Source: Saxibacter everestensis
Lineage (GTDB): Bacteria > Actinomycetota > Actinomycetes > Actinomycetales > Brevibacteriaceae
Length of the DNA stretch: 64,000 nucleotides
NCBI RefSeq assembly: GCF_025787225.1
Contig: NZ_CP090958.1
Coordinates: 2,156,550-2,220,549 of the forward strand
Reading direction: 5' to 3'
Part shown: positions 45,766 through 54,190 of the stretch, piece after piece
Layout: the number at the start of each line of letters is the position of its first letter
How positions within the stretch are numbered: the stretch's first letter is position 1
Translations under genes and position numbers: made by a program
Notes under the pieces: model-generated
Databases searched by the model: none
What the model saw: the letters and a program-made list of their open reading frames with translations, nothing else
What the model was told of the DNA's origin: nothing

Positions 45766-47303
45766 GCGTTCACCCGAATCCGGGGGTCAAGGATGGCGTA
45801 CACGAAGTCGGCCACCAGGTTTGCGAAGATCGCCAGGAAGCCAGTGATCATGATGTAGGCCATTACCGGGTCAATTTCGCTGTCTCGGAGCGAGTCGATA
45901 AACAGCTTTCCCATCCCGGACCAGCCGAAGATGGTCTCGGTGATCACGGCGCCGCCGATCAGCGTGATGATATCGACCGGGACGATCGATGCCAGCGGCA
46001 GCAACGCGTTTCGCAGCGCGTGCCGCATGATCACCGTCCGCTCGGTGAGCCCCTTTGCCCGGGCCGTGCGGATGTAGTCCTGGTTGAGCACCTCGAGCAT
46101 CGAGCCGCGAGAGTACCTGGTGTAGGTGGCGAACGAAATCAAGATCAGCGCGATCGATGGCAGCAACAGGTGGGTGAAAGTGTCAAGGGTGCTGACCCAG
46201 AAATCGCCGCCCAGCCCAGGTGTCGCAGAACCAATGGTGGCTATCGGCCGGTTCTTGATCACGTTGGCGTTCGAGTAGAGGTCCCAGCTCTGCATCACCT
46301 TGTCGACGAAGATCAGGCCGCCGACCAGGAACGCCACAATCGCAGCGGTGCGGCTGGACTGCGAGCGGTCCGGCCCGCCGAACAGGTAGCCAACCAGGAT
46401 GCCGACGCCGATCGACACTACTGCCAGACCCACGATCACCCAGAAGTTCGCCGTCACGTAGTAGAAGAACCACTGCATCGGGTAGTAGAGCACTATGCCA
46501 ATGCCTGCCGTTGTCAGGGCAGAGTACAGCGCCCTCTTGTTCCTCAGCCCGGTGGAAAGCATGGTGACCACGACGGCGATTCCGACGGACGTCACCAGGA
46601 CCACCACGATGCCGAGGCTCGGGTTCAGCAGCCAGCCGCTGGTCAGCACGTAGACCAAGGCGCCAAGGGTGACCACAGCGGCAACGCCGAAGACCATCGC
46701 CCGACGGGTCTTCTGGCCGCCAATGGCGCCCATCCAGAACAGGCCGGACACGATGGACAATATTATTACCGCCGGCCAACTGATCGCGGGATTGTTGACG
46801 AAGTCGTTGAATCCGATGGCGAGGAACTGCTTGAGCAGCACTGCGACCCAGAAGATGGGCAGCGAGTAGAGCACGAATGAAATGAAAGTAATTGTGTAGT
46901 CGAAGCCGGTGTACTGCCGCAACGCGCTGACCAGCCCGACGGTGACGCCGAGAGCGATTGAAACAACGGTAGCCGCGACGATCAGTTGCAGGGTGGTGAT
47001 GATGGCGCCGCCGAGCAGGTCGGTGACCAGCTGATTGCTGCGCCAGGCGGTGCCCAGGTCGCACTGCCCGATAAAGCAGCCGCTGGCATCGCGCAGCCAC
47101 CAGAAGTACCGGACGATCGAAGGAGTATCGAGATTGAGCATTCTGATCCGGGATTCGATCAGTTGCTGCTTGTTCGGCGATGTGCTGGTGCGCAGATCTT
47201 CGATCGGATCCATTGCGAGATCCAGCAGCAGGTACATCGCTATCGATACGATCAGCATGATGACGATGGCCGAGGCGAGTCGCCTGGCTATGAAATTAAG
47301 CAT
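45762..47303 (-). CDS. Oligopeptide/dipeptide ABC permease, DppB type, with inserted membrane block
   Basis: This 513-residue protein is about 190 residues longer than standard DppB. The N-terminal part (to about 165) and the C-terminal part (about 375 on, with RYSRGSMLEVLNQDYIRTAR, then AKGLTERTVIMRHALRNALL as the EAA loop) are normal. Between them lie about six extra membrane segments (LSIVSGLFWMG, VVTLGALVYVLTSGW, VVVLVTSVGIAVVVTML, IGIVLYYPMQWFFYY, VIVGLAVVSIGVGILVGYLF, AIVAFLVGGLIFVD). It shares the operon with dppC and the fused ATPase. Confidence 0.9.
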   Translation of the reverse strand: MLNFIARRLASAIVIMLIVSIAMYLLLDLAMDPIEDLRTSTSPNKQQLIESRIRMLNLDTPSIVRYFWWLRDASGCFIGQCDLGTAWRSNQLVTDLLGGAIITTLQLIVAATVVSIALGVTVGLVSALRQYTGFDYTITFISFVLYSLPIFWVAVLLKQFLAIGFNDFVNNPAISWPAVIILSIVSGLFWMGAIGGQKTRRAMVFGVAAVVTLGALVYVLTSGWLLNPSLGIVVVLVTSVGIAVVVTMLSTGLRNKRALYSALTTAGIGIVLYYPMQWFFYYVTANFWVIVGLAVVSIGVGILVGYLFGGPDRSQSSRTAAIVAFLVGGLIFVDKVMQSWDLYSNANVIKNRPIATIGSATPGLGGDFWVSTLDTFTHLLLPSIALILISFATYTRYSRGSMLEVLNQDYIRTARAKGLTERTVIMRHALRNALLPLASIVPVDIITLIGGAVITETIFGWSGMGKLFIDSLRDSEIDPVMAYIMITGFLAIFANLVADFVYAILDPRIRVNA

Positions 47304-47383
47304 GGTTGCCTTAGGAGTTTCTCAGCCCTCGGTGCCGGGCCCAAGCGGAAGCGTCTGCAACCTGATCATGAACCGAACACCTG

Positions 47384-47416
47384 TGTGGGGCGCCGAGCTG
47401 GACTCGACGCCCCACA
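47384..47416 (-). terminator. Intra-operon hairpin between the binding protein and dppB
   Basis: TGTGGGGCG (47384-47392) pairs exactly with CGCCCCACA (47408-47416), with an inner CGAG/CTCG pair. It starts 43 bases after the binding-protein stop. There is no T-run, so it is probably a partial terminator or an RNA 3'-end stabiliser giving more binding protein than permease. Confidence 0.7.
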
Positions 47417-47458
47417 ATCAGGCCACTAACGGAGGTGGATTGTGAAGACAGGCGGCGC

Positions 47459-49276
47459 CTACTTCACTTCCCATTCCCAGAAGTTCCAGAACACGGTCGG
47501 GCTGACCGTGATCGTGCTGACGTTGCTGACATTCTCGTTGTAAGCCGTCAAGCCGGGGAACTGGAACAGCGTGACGCCGAAGGCATCCTCGACCAGCTTC
47601 TTCTCAACGTCGATGTTGATCTGCTTCTGCTTCTCCGGGTCGGTCTCGACCTGCAGCTGATCGTAGAGCTTGTCGACGTCCGGGTTGTTGTAGCCGCCGA
47701 AGTTGTTCTGCCCGGTGCTGCGGAAGTTCGCATCAGCCTCGGTCACTGCGGTGGACACTGACTGCCAGCCGAAGAGCGAGGCGTCATAGGTCTTGTCGCC
47801 AAGCTTTTCGCTCCACTTCGCGTCACCATTGTCGATGATTTCGAAGCCGGCTTCTTCCGCTGATTCCTTAATCAGCTGGAATTCCTGCTCGCGGCGCTGG
47901 TTGCCCTCGGCGTACATGATCCGGACCTTGGGCTTGTCGACGCCGGCCTGCTTCAGCAGGTCCTTGGCACCGGCGATATCCGCCTCTTTCTCCTCGGCCA
48001 CGCCATTTGCAGCGACGGTGTCATCGTAGTTGGGCGAACCCGGAACAACGTTGAACGAATCGCGGGTCTGAGCCGTGTCGGTCAGCGGCTTGACGATGGT
48101 GTCGACGATCTTCTGACGCGGGACCGCCTTCAGGAATGCCTGGCGTACCTGCTTCGCCTTTTCCTTATCGCCGCCGTACTTCTTCGGATCGAACGGTCCG
48201 TTGTTGTTGAACGTCAGGTCGATGTGCTCGTAGGTCGCATCGTCACCGGTGTCTACCTTGACGCCATCGATGGCCTGTGCGGCCTTCAGCACGTCGGCGG
48301 TTGACTGCGGCTGGATCAGGTCGACCTCGCCGTTTTCAAGCGCCTGCACGGCCGCCATCGGATCCTCGTTGTAGCGGATCGTGATCTTGTCGACCTTCGG
48401 CTTGTTCTCACCCTTGTAGTTCTCGTTCTTCTCCAGGGTCATGAACTGGTTCTCTTTGTACTCGGTCATCTTGTACGGACCGTTGCCAACCAGCAGTGAC
48501 TTGTCCTCAGGCAGCGAGGTGAAGTCGAATCCCGTGTTCCAGAAGTTCGAGATCTTGGAGAGTGCGGCGTCGTCCTTGTCCTTGAACGCGGCGAGCAGCG
48601 CCTCACTGGCCTTGGCGGCATCCTTCTCACCGAGGGCGTGCTGGGCAACCACATGGGCCGGGACACCTGGTTCGGTGCTCGTGTAGTTGACTTCCCAGTC
48701 GGCGAACGGCTTGTCGTAGGTGAAGGTGACTTCCTTGCCGTCCTCGGAGACCTCCGGGAATTTGGTGATCAGCGAGAAGCCTGGGTCGGAGGCATCGAAG
48801 TAGACGTCGTCGCCGGAATTCTCCTTGACAGTGCCGTCTTCATTGGTGGCATCTTCAGCCTTGACGCTGTTGAAGTGTCCACTCTGTGCGGCCCAAGGAA
48901 GAACGACGTCAGCAGCAGTCACCGGGGTGCCGTCGGACCACTGAGCGTTGTCATTGATCGTGTACTTGACCTTCAGCGGATCATCGGAAAGCTTCTCGAA
49001 GGTGCCGTAGCCCTTGTTCGGGTGCAGTTGCAGGCTGTCATCGTAGTAAGCGAAGGATTCATTCGTCAGATAGATCGGGTTGGTATTGGCCGTGGCATTA
49101 CCGTTCGACGTCGCATTGTTGTACGAGTAGAACGGCTGGTTCCACATGACCGACAGGGTCGACTCATCATTGATCGACTGGTTGTCGTCATTTCCTGCGG
49201 GTGGGGTGCAGGCACTGAGTGCCAATGCGCCGACGGCAAAGACCGCTCCAGCCGCAAGTAGTTTTCTCTTACTCAA
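47459..49276 (-). CDS. Extracellular oligopeptide-binding lipoprotein (SBP family 5)
   Basis: From the TTG at 49276, with GGAGG 4 bases before it, the protein has 605 residues. Signal peptide: LSKRKLLAAGAVFAVGALAL followed by lipobox LSAC. The SBP_bac_5 body has TINDNAQWSDGTPVTAADVV and the FDPKKYGGDKEKAKQVRQAF-type helices. An in-frame start at 49423 would place 49 unlikely residues before the signal. It resembles LpqW/DppA proteins; LpqW occurs next to typA in mycobacteria. The ligand is probably peptides. Confidence 0.88.
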   Translation of the reverse strand: MSKRKLLAAGAVFAVGALALSACTPPAGNDDNQSINDESTLSVMWNQPFYSYNNATSNGNATANTNPIYLTNESFAYYDDSLQLHPNKGYGTFEKLSDDPLKVKYTINDNAQWSDGTPVTAADVVLPWAAQSGHFNSVKAEDATNEDGTVKENSGDDVYFDASDPGFSLITKFPEVSEDGKEVTFTYDKPFADWEVNYTSTEPGVPAHVVAQHALGEKDAAKASEALLAAFKDKDDAALSKISNFWNTGFDFTSLPEDKSLLVGNGPYKMTEYKENQFMTLEKNENYKGENKPKVDKITIRYNEDPMAAVQALENGEVDLIQPQSTADVLKAAQAIDGVKVDTGDDATYEHIDLTFNNNGPFDPKKYGGDKEKAKQVRQAFLKAVPRQKIVDTIVKPLTDTAQTRDSFNVVPGSPNYDDTVAANGVAEEKEADIAGAKDLLKQAGVDKPKVRIMYAEGNQRREQEFQLIKESAEEAGFEIIDNGDAKWSEKLGDKTYDASLFGWQSVSTAVTEADANFRSTGQNNFGGYNNPDVDKLYDQLQVETDPEKQKQINIDVEKKLVEDAFGVTLFQFPGLTAYNENVSNVSTITVSPTVFWNFWEWEVK

Positions 49277-49581
49277 TGTTCCTCCAAGAAGCATGGCCGA
49301 AGATGCCATGACCAGTCTCCGGGTCGCGGAGATACCGTGACGCTGACGAAAACCAGACGCTATGAACGACTCGACAGTACACATAGTGAGACAGGACACA
49401 TCAGTCCTGGGTGCCGAAAACACGCGATTGTTACCTAAGCGAAACCGAAACTCAGTGAATCGCGGTTCACTGAATTTTTATGTATTCGACCCGATGAATA
49501 GTCACGCTATTTTGCCGGTTGCGCTGCCGCCTGATCCCGGCCCCCCAGGGACGTCGATTTTCGATCTGCGAAAGTTGAGTT
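49277..49581. promoter_or_regulatory. Divergent, relatively AT-rich promoter region with a hairpin/operator
   Basis: 305 bases lie between the binding-protein gene and the PH-domain gene. At 49452-49473 the inverted repeat TCAGTGAA-tcgcgg-TTCACTGA is followed on the + strand by ATTTTTA. It could be a regulatory operator for the ABC operon, or a terminator, but no + strand gene precedes it. Confidence 0.55.
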
Positions 49582-50172
49582 ATGAATCCAAGCAACGCGT
49601 TCCGACCGCGATTTGGCCAGGTTCTGACAATTGTGATGGGCCTCATTGCGGTGATTTCCATTGCCGGCATGCTCGGCACGACCGGAATCAGCGGCTTTGC
49701 TCAATTCGGTGGCCTGCCACTCTTGTTAGCCGCCCTGGTCTGGGCTGTCTTCTATAAACCAAGGCTCGAGGTCAGCGACGGCGAACTCGTGATCGTCAAT
49801 CCGCTTCGCACCGTGCACCTAGTCTGGCCGAGCATAAAGGGCTTTGAAACAAACTGGGGAATGACAGTGCTCTCGGCGTACGGCAAGTTCACCGCATGGT
49901 CGGTTCCCGCGCCGTCCCGCGGCTTCGCCAGGCCCGGGCGGATCGGCTGGGGCGTTGAATCGCGGTCGAACGCCGCGGATGACGTAGCCGGACGGGTGGC
50001 GTCGCCCGCGGTGCAGGAAGCTCTTGCCCGCTGGGAAGCCCTGAAAGCCGCGGGCTACCTCGATAATCCACGGCTCGAGGCTCCCCGGCCAAAGGCGTCG
50101 TGGAACTTCGACGTCATCCTGATCTGTGCTGTGCTCGCCGTCTGGACCGCGGTCGGGCTACTGGGTATGTAG
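49582..50172 (+). CDS. PH-domain (bPH) membrane protein
   Basis: This 196-residue protein has two N-terminal membrane segments (about 14-55), a bacterial PH-like beta domain (RLEVSDGELVIVNPLRTVHL, then VWPSIKGFET) and a C-terminal membrane segment. The family is common in actinobacteria and of unknown function. It ends just before a strong hairpin. Confidence 0.78.
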   Translation: MNPSNAFRPRFGQVLTIVMGLIAVISIAGMLGTTGISGFAQFGGLPLLLAALVWAVFYKPRLEVSDGELVIVNPLRTVHLVWPSIKGFETNWGMTVLSAYGKFTAWSVPAPSRGFARPGRIGWGVESRSNAADDVAGRVASPAVQEALARWEALKAAGYLDNPRLEAPRPKASWNFDVILICAVLAVWTAVGLLGM

Positions 50173-50176
50173 CCGA

Positions 50177-50213
50177 AGAACGCCCGCCACCTGATCACGG
50201 TGACGGGCGTTCT
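50177..50213. terminator. Bidirectional hairpin terminator
   Basis: AGAACGCCCG (50177-50186) pairs with CGGGCGTTCT (50204-50213), with an inner CCAC/GGTG pair. It lies between the convergent PH-domain and DEAD-box genes. No U-run, as is common in actinobacteria. Confidence 0.82.
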
Positions 50214-50242
50214 GGGTTTCAGAACCTCAGCTGTCTGGGGCT

Positions 50243-51814
50243 TTAGCGGGTGCCTGACCGGCCACGGCCATTCCCCCGAGCCGGCCTGGGGCTGCTTTCA
50301 GTGCGGTAGCTTGCCGGACCACGTCCACCACCGGCGGAGGCACGCTGACCGGAGCTCGTGCCGCGACGATCTCCGCGGGCCTCCCCCTGTCGAGTAGCGT
50401 CGGTACGCCGTTCGCCCTCGCGTCCGGAGTGACCGGCGGTACGGCCGTTACCGCTGGTTCCGGTGCGGGTGGCACCGCGACCGCCGCCACGGGAGTTCCG
50501 GCCATTACGGCTATTGCCACGCGGCTGGTTCTGCTGCGGAGCTGCAACGGGAGCAGGCTCGACGTGTGCGGCGACTTCGCCGACCAGGTCGGCAATCACG
50601 TCGGACTGAGGAGTTACCTGGATCAGCTCGGCGGAGATCTTCGCGTGCCGAAGCATCGTCTGGACGTCACGCCGCTCGGGCGGAAGGACCAGCGTGACGA
50701 CGTCGCCGCCCGAGCCGGCTCTCGCGGTACGGCCTGAACGGTGCAGGTAGGCCTTGTGTTCGGTCGGCGGATCGACGTGGACGACCAGATCGACGTCGTC
50801 AACGTGGATTCCGCGGGCGGCGATATCGGTCGCCACCATCACCTTGGCGGTTCCGGATGAGAAAGCGGCTAGGTTGCGTTCACGCGCCGGCTGCGAGAGG
50901 TTTCCCTGCAGATCGACGGCCGGAATCCCGCTGGCTGTCAGCGCCCGGGCCAGCTTCTTCGCGGTGTGCTTCGTCCGGGTGAAGAAGACCCGACGACCCA
51001 GACCGGAGGCGAGGTGCTGGACGACTGCTTTCTTATCAGCGGAGTCGGCCATCGTGAAGACGTAGTGGGTCATTGCAGTGACCGGGGAGCTCTCGGAATC
51101 TACCGAGTGCGTCAACGGACGGTCGAGGTAGCGCTTGACCAGGACATCGACGCCGCGATCGAGCGTTGCGGAGAACAGCAGGCGCTGGCCGGAGTGCGGG
51201 GTCGCGTCGAGCAACCGCTTGACGCCTGGCAGGAAGCCGAGGTCGGCCATGTGATCGGCTTCGTCGAGCACGGTGATTTCCACCGAGGCAAGGCTGACCA
51301 GTCGCTGACCCATCAGGTCCTCCAACCGGCCCGGGCAGGCGACGAGGATGTCCACGCCATCCTGCAGTGCCTTGACCTGCTTGCCCTGCGCGACGCCCCC
51401 GAAGATGGTGGTTTGCTTCAGACCAGCGGCCTTGGCGAGCGGCTCGATAGCTGCTGAGATCTGGTTCGCCAGTTCGCGGGTCGGAGCCAGCACGAGTCCG
51501 CGTGGCCGTGAGCGTTCCCGGCCGGAGGTGCGTGCCGATTCCGCAAGGCGGGCGACGAGCGGAAGTGCAAATGCGAGCGTCTTTCCGCTGCCGGTCTTTC
51601 CCCGGCCAAGAACGTCGCGTCCGGCCAGGGTTGACGGCAGTGTTGCCGCCTGAATCGGGAACGCCTTGACCATGCCCTGCGAGCGAAGCTCGGCGACCAG
51701 GTTGGCCGGAACATCGAGCTGGGCGAATGTTGGTGCGTTGTCGGTTGGGTCCTCTGCGCCAAGGATGTCACTGGTGCTTGCGGCAGGGGTGGTCTCAGAC
51801 ATGGTGGTGCTCAT
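50243..51814 (-). CDS. Second DEAD-box RNA helicase
   Basis: From the ATG at 51814 the protein has 523 residues: Q motif (FAQLDVP, AFPIQ), GKTGSGKT, PTRELANQI, DEAD in VLDEADHMADLGF, SAT, ARGIHVDDV and HRSGRTAR. The C-terminal 110 residues are Arg/Gly-rich with RGG-like repeats (GNSRNGRNSRGGGRGATRTG), a nucleic-acid-binding tail. It differs from the RhlE at 9218 in motif VI and tail. A long upstream region with a repeat hairpin may form its leader. Confidence 0.9.
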   Translation of the reverse strand: MSTTMSETTPAASTSDILGAEDPTDNAPTFAQLDVPANLVAELRSQGMVKAFPIQAATLPSTLAGRDVLGRGKTGSGKTLAFALPLVARLAESARTSGRERSRPRGLVLAPTRELANQISAAIEPLAKAAGLKQTTIFGGVAQGKQVKALQDGVDILVACPGRLEDLMGQRLVSLASVEITVLDEADHMADLGFLPGVKRLLDATPHSGQRLLFSATLDRGVDVLVKRYLDRPLTHSVDSESSPVTAMTHYVFTMADSADKKAVVQHLASGLGRRVFFTRTKHTAKKLARALTASGIPAVDLQGNLSQPARERNLAAFSSGTAKVMVATDIAARGIHVDDVDLVVHVDPPTEHKAYLHRSGRTARAGSGGDVVTLVLPPERRDVQTMLRHAKISAELIQVTPQSDVIADLVGEVAAHVEPAPVAAPQQNQPRGNSRNGRNSRGGGRGATRTGTSGNGRTAGHSGREGERRTDATRQGEARGDRRGTSSGQRASAGGGRGPASYRTESSPRPARGNGRGRSGTR

Positions 51815-52192
51815 AAACGAAATATCGCCTCTCGGGCGTCGAAATCGGGGCACAAAGCAAGTGCTGGTTCTTGGGCCGAAAAGAAGCCGACTACTGTGTC
51901 GACGTTGCTTTGTTCTTTAGCTGCGCTTGATTCGTAGTCATGCATTGGATCTGCAATTACGAAAGCGGCGACCCCGCTTCATCCAGTATGGCGGCGCGGG
52001 GCGCCCGAATGCAAAACGCGGCCTTTGCCTGCCGTCGAATCGCGACTTCGCCATCAGCCAGTCGCCATCAGCCGGTCGTCGGTCGTCGGTCGTCGGTCGT
52101 CGGTCAATGACGACGACCGACAACTTGGCTCCGTTCGGACTGGGCTGGAACGCACTTTCTCCGTCACTCCAGCTGCCCGACCCACGACGGAC
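51815..52192. repeat. 378-base intergenic region with GGTCGTC heptamer repeats and hairpin
   Basis: GGTCGTC is repeated four times in tandem (52074-52101), with GGTC of a fifth. The last copies pair with GACGACCGAC (52112-52121): GTCGGTCGTC at 52092-52101, inner GTC/GAC, loop AAT. This is a strong hairpin about 70-100 bases downstream of mug and upstream of the DEAD-box gene. It may be a terminator for mug or part of the helicase leader. No gene seen. Confidence 0.75.
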
Positions 52193-52756
52193 TCAGATCA
52201 CTCCAGCGGCCTCCGCGATCAGTGCGTAGTCCCGTGCGAGCGACTTCAGGTTCGCATGGGCATTCAGCCCACTGGGGTTCGGCGCGACAAACAGCTTCGT
52301 TACGGGCCAGGGCGAGGGTTGCTCGCCGACAACGGCCTTAGGCTGCGCGAAGGCTGTTCGGAACGCAGTGATGCCAAGCACCGCGACGACGCGAGGAGCG
52401 TGCCCTTGCACCACCTTATTCAACCGTTCAACGCCCGCGCGGAGCTCTTCCGCACTTAGTTCATCCGCTCGCGCCGTGGCCCGCGGGCTCAGGTTGCAGA
52501 TGCCGATTCCCTTTTCTCTGATCAGCGCGAGGTCGGCCTCGGTATAGCCTGCTGAGGCGTCGATCTGACGTCCGGTAATCCCGGCGGCATGCAGGGCAGG
52601 ATAGAAACGATTACCGGGCCGGGCGAAGTGCGCGCCGGTCGCGGCGGTCCACAAGCCCGGATTGATGCCGACGAACAGCAGCCGCAGCGGTTCCGGCAGC
52701 AAATCCGGAATGGTGGCATCACGAAAGCTCTCCAGCTCGGCGCGGGTGAATCCCAT
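52193..52756 (-). CDS. mug: G/U mismatch-specific uracil-DNA glycosylase (Mug/TDG family)
   Basis: This 187-residue protein starts at the ATG at 52756. LFVGINPGLWTAATGAHFARP contains the Mug motif GINPGL with the catalytic-loop Asn, and LFVAPNPSGLNAHAN matches the second intercalation motif NPSGL. It excises uracil and ethenocytosine opposite G. It begins 4 bases after the vapC stop, so it is probably co-transcribed with the toxin-antitoxin genes. Confidence 0.9.
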   Translation of the reverse strand: MGFTRAELESFRDATIPDLLPEPLRLLFVGINPGLWTAATGAHFARPGNRFYPALHAAGITGRQIDASAGYTEADLALIREKGIGICNLSPRATARADELSAEELRAGVERLNKVVQGHAPRVVAVLGITAFRTAFAQPKAVVGEQPSPWPVTKLFVAPNPSGLNAHANLKSLARDYALIAEAAGVI

Positions 52757-52760
52757 GACG

Positions 52761-53120
52761 TCAGGCTCCGGGCTCAAGCTGCGCCGCGACGGCCGCAAGT
52801 CGCTTGTCACGGGTCCAGAGCGAGGAGCCTGGCGATAGTTGCACCGCCGCGAGGAGATGCGCGTCAACCAGGCTGAGACCGCGTCCGTATAGGCGGTGAT
52901 TGTCGACGAAGGCCAGCACCTCGGCGTGACCTGCCTCCGGCAGCCGCGGCAGATTTGTCATGAGTTCCAGGAAATTCTGACGGTTCCTGATCGATCCCAG
53001 TGCCAACTCACCGATAACCAGATTATGGGCGCCTACTTCGTTGCGGGCGAGCAGTGCCGACAATTCCGGATCACGTTGATGCAGATGATCCACCCAGATT
53101 GATGTGTCAACGAGGATCAT
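52761..53120 (-). CDS. vapC: VapC-type PIN-domain toxin
   Basis: This 119-residue PIN ribonuclease has the acidic residues in place: Asp5 in LVDTSIWVDHL, Glu in VIGELALGS, Asp in LSLVDAHLLAA and Asp in LWTRDKRL. Its start overlaps the vapB stop. VapC toxins cut tRNA or rRNA at defined sites; the target is not predictable. Confidence 0.92.
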   Translation of the reverse strand: MILVDTSIWVDHLHQRDPELSALLARNEVGAHNLVIGELALGSIRNRQNFLELMTNLPRLPEAGHAEVLAFVDNHRLYGRGLSLVDAHLLAAVQLSPGSSLWTRDKRLAAVAAQLEPGA

Positions 53121-53317
53121 TCCGCCGGAAGATTCCGCCGCCGAGGGGCCGAGGTGGCTTTCGGGTCCGATCCGCCGAGCAGGGCGAGTCGGCGGGCGCT
53201 CTCTCGCTCAATGAGGGCCTCAAGGCCGTCCCGTACGAGCGCAGATTTCTCTGTGCGCCCAGTCAGCTCCATCGCCCGCTCGACCAGGGTCTCATCCAAA
53301 GTCACGGTAGTTCTCAC
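53117..53317 (-). CDS. vapB: VapB-type ribbon-helix-helix antitoxin
   Basis: This 66-residue protein has an N-terminal RHH motif (MRTTVTLDETLVERAMELTG, RTEKSALVRDGLEALIE) and a disordered basic C-terminus that would cover the VapC active site. It overlaps vapC by 4 bases; a palindrome lies 30 bases before the start. Confidence 0.9.
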   Translation of the reverse strand: MRTTVTLDETLVERAMELTGRTEKSALVRDGLEALIERESARRLALLGGSDPKATSAPRRRNLPAE

Positions 53318-53346
53318 GTCAGCCCCCTACATCAAATTCAGCATAA

Positions 53347-53370
53347 CATGATGCGCAAAGGAGCATCATG
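53347..53370. promoter_or_regulatory. Palindrome upstream of vapB (probable autoregulatory operator)
   Basis: CATGATGC (53347-53354) and GCATCATG (53363-53370) are exact inverted repeats with an 8-base spacer, located 30 bases before the vapB start. They overlap the end of the methyltransferase gene. Typical place for VapBC complex binding. Confidence 0.6.
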
Positions 53371-54190
53371 CATGAGTCTGATAGCTCGCCGGGTCCCGGC
53401 CATTCTCGCCTGCCGCCTGCTCGACGAGCGAGGCGACGAAAACGAACTCGCGGCCGGGCCGGTCAGGAGCGTCACGAATCCCATCCACGACGAAGCCGGA
53501 TTCGTTCAGAGCACGCGTGACCTCGTCCCGTTCCCGGAAGCGCAGCGTCGAGTCCGAGGTGATCACCGCGCCATCCGACGCAAAGGCGTAATTCCAGCGG
53601 AAACTCACCAGCGGACCGGAAACGTCGACCAGATCGCACCAACTCTCCACGGGTCCGACGCCAGGAATGTCTGTCTGTTTGAACGTCTGGTCCCGATTCC
53701 AATCCTGCCACGCCTTAACCGCCGGGTCCCGGATCTCGAAGACCAGGCGCCCGTTGGGACGCAAGACGGAGCGTATCCCGCGCAGAGTGCGGGAAAAATC
53801 TTCATCGGTGAGAAAGACCTGCGCGACATTAGCGGTCATCAGCGCCACGTCCACCTGAAGTGCCGGAAGGTTCGTGGCGTCACCGTGCAACCAGCGCACC
53901 CGATCAGCCATCGGCTTCTTGCGGGCCACGTCGAGCGACGCACCAGCCGGATCAACCCCGATCACCTCGAGGCCGCGCTCCGCGAGCATGCAGGCAAGCG
54001 TGCCGGTGCCGCAACCCACATCGAGAACGCTTCCGGCACCGAACTCACCAATGATGGCGAGGTAGGCCTCCAGGTCGTCGCGCTCGGGATCCAATGGATC
54101 GTAGATTTCGGCCAACCGGCGGTGATTGAATATGGGATCGGGCACCCGGTCAGGATAACCAGACTGACCCGTCACCTGACTAGACCACAC
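53366..54190 (-). CDS. Class I SAM-dependent methyltransferase
   Basis: This 274-residue protein has motif I VLDVGCGTGTLACMLAERG, an acidic VIGVDPAGASLDVAR, and the post-I motif LHGDATNL. The beta-rich C-terminus is of the UbiE/Methyltransf_25 type. Substrate unknown. It overlaps the preceding maleylpyruvate isomerase-type gene by 11 bases. Confidence 0.85.
   Translation of the reverse strand: MWSSQVTGQSGYPDRVPDPIFNHRRLAEIYDPLDPERDDLEAYLAIIGEFGAGSVLDVGCGTGTLACMLAERGLEVIGVDPAGASLDVARKKPMADRVRWLHGDATNLPALQVDVALMTANVAQVFLTDEDFSRTLRGIRSVLRPNGRLVFEIRDPAVKAWQDWNRDQTFKQTDIPGVGPVESWCDLVDVSGPLVSFRWNYAFASDGAVITSDSTLRFRERDEVTRALNESGFVVDGIRDAPDRPGREFVFVASLVEQAAGENGRDPASYQTHA

Noticed and set aside
52074-52121. 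Possible CRISPR-like repeats
   Set aside because: Units are 7 bases with no spacers; it is a microsatellite with a hairpin.
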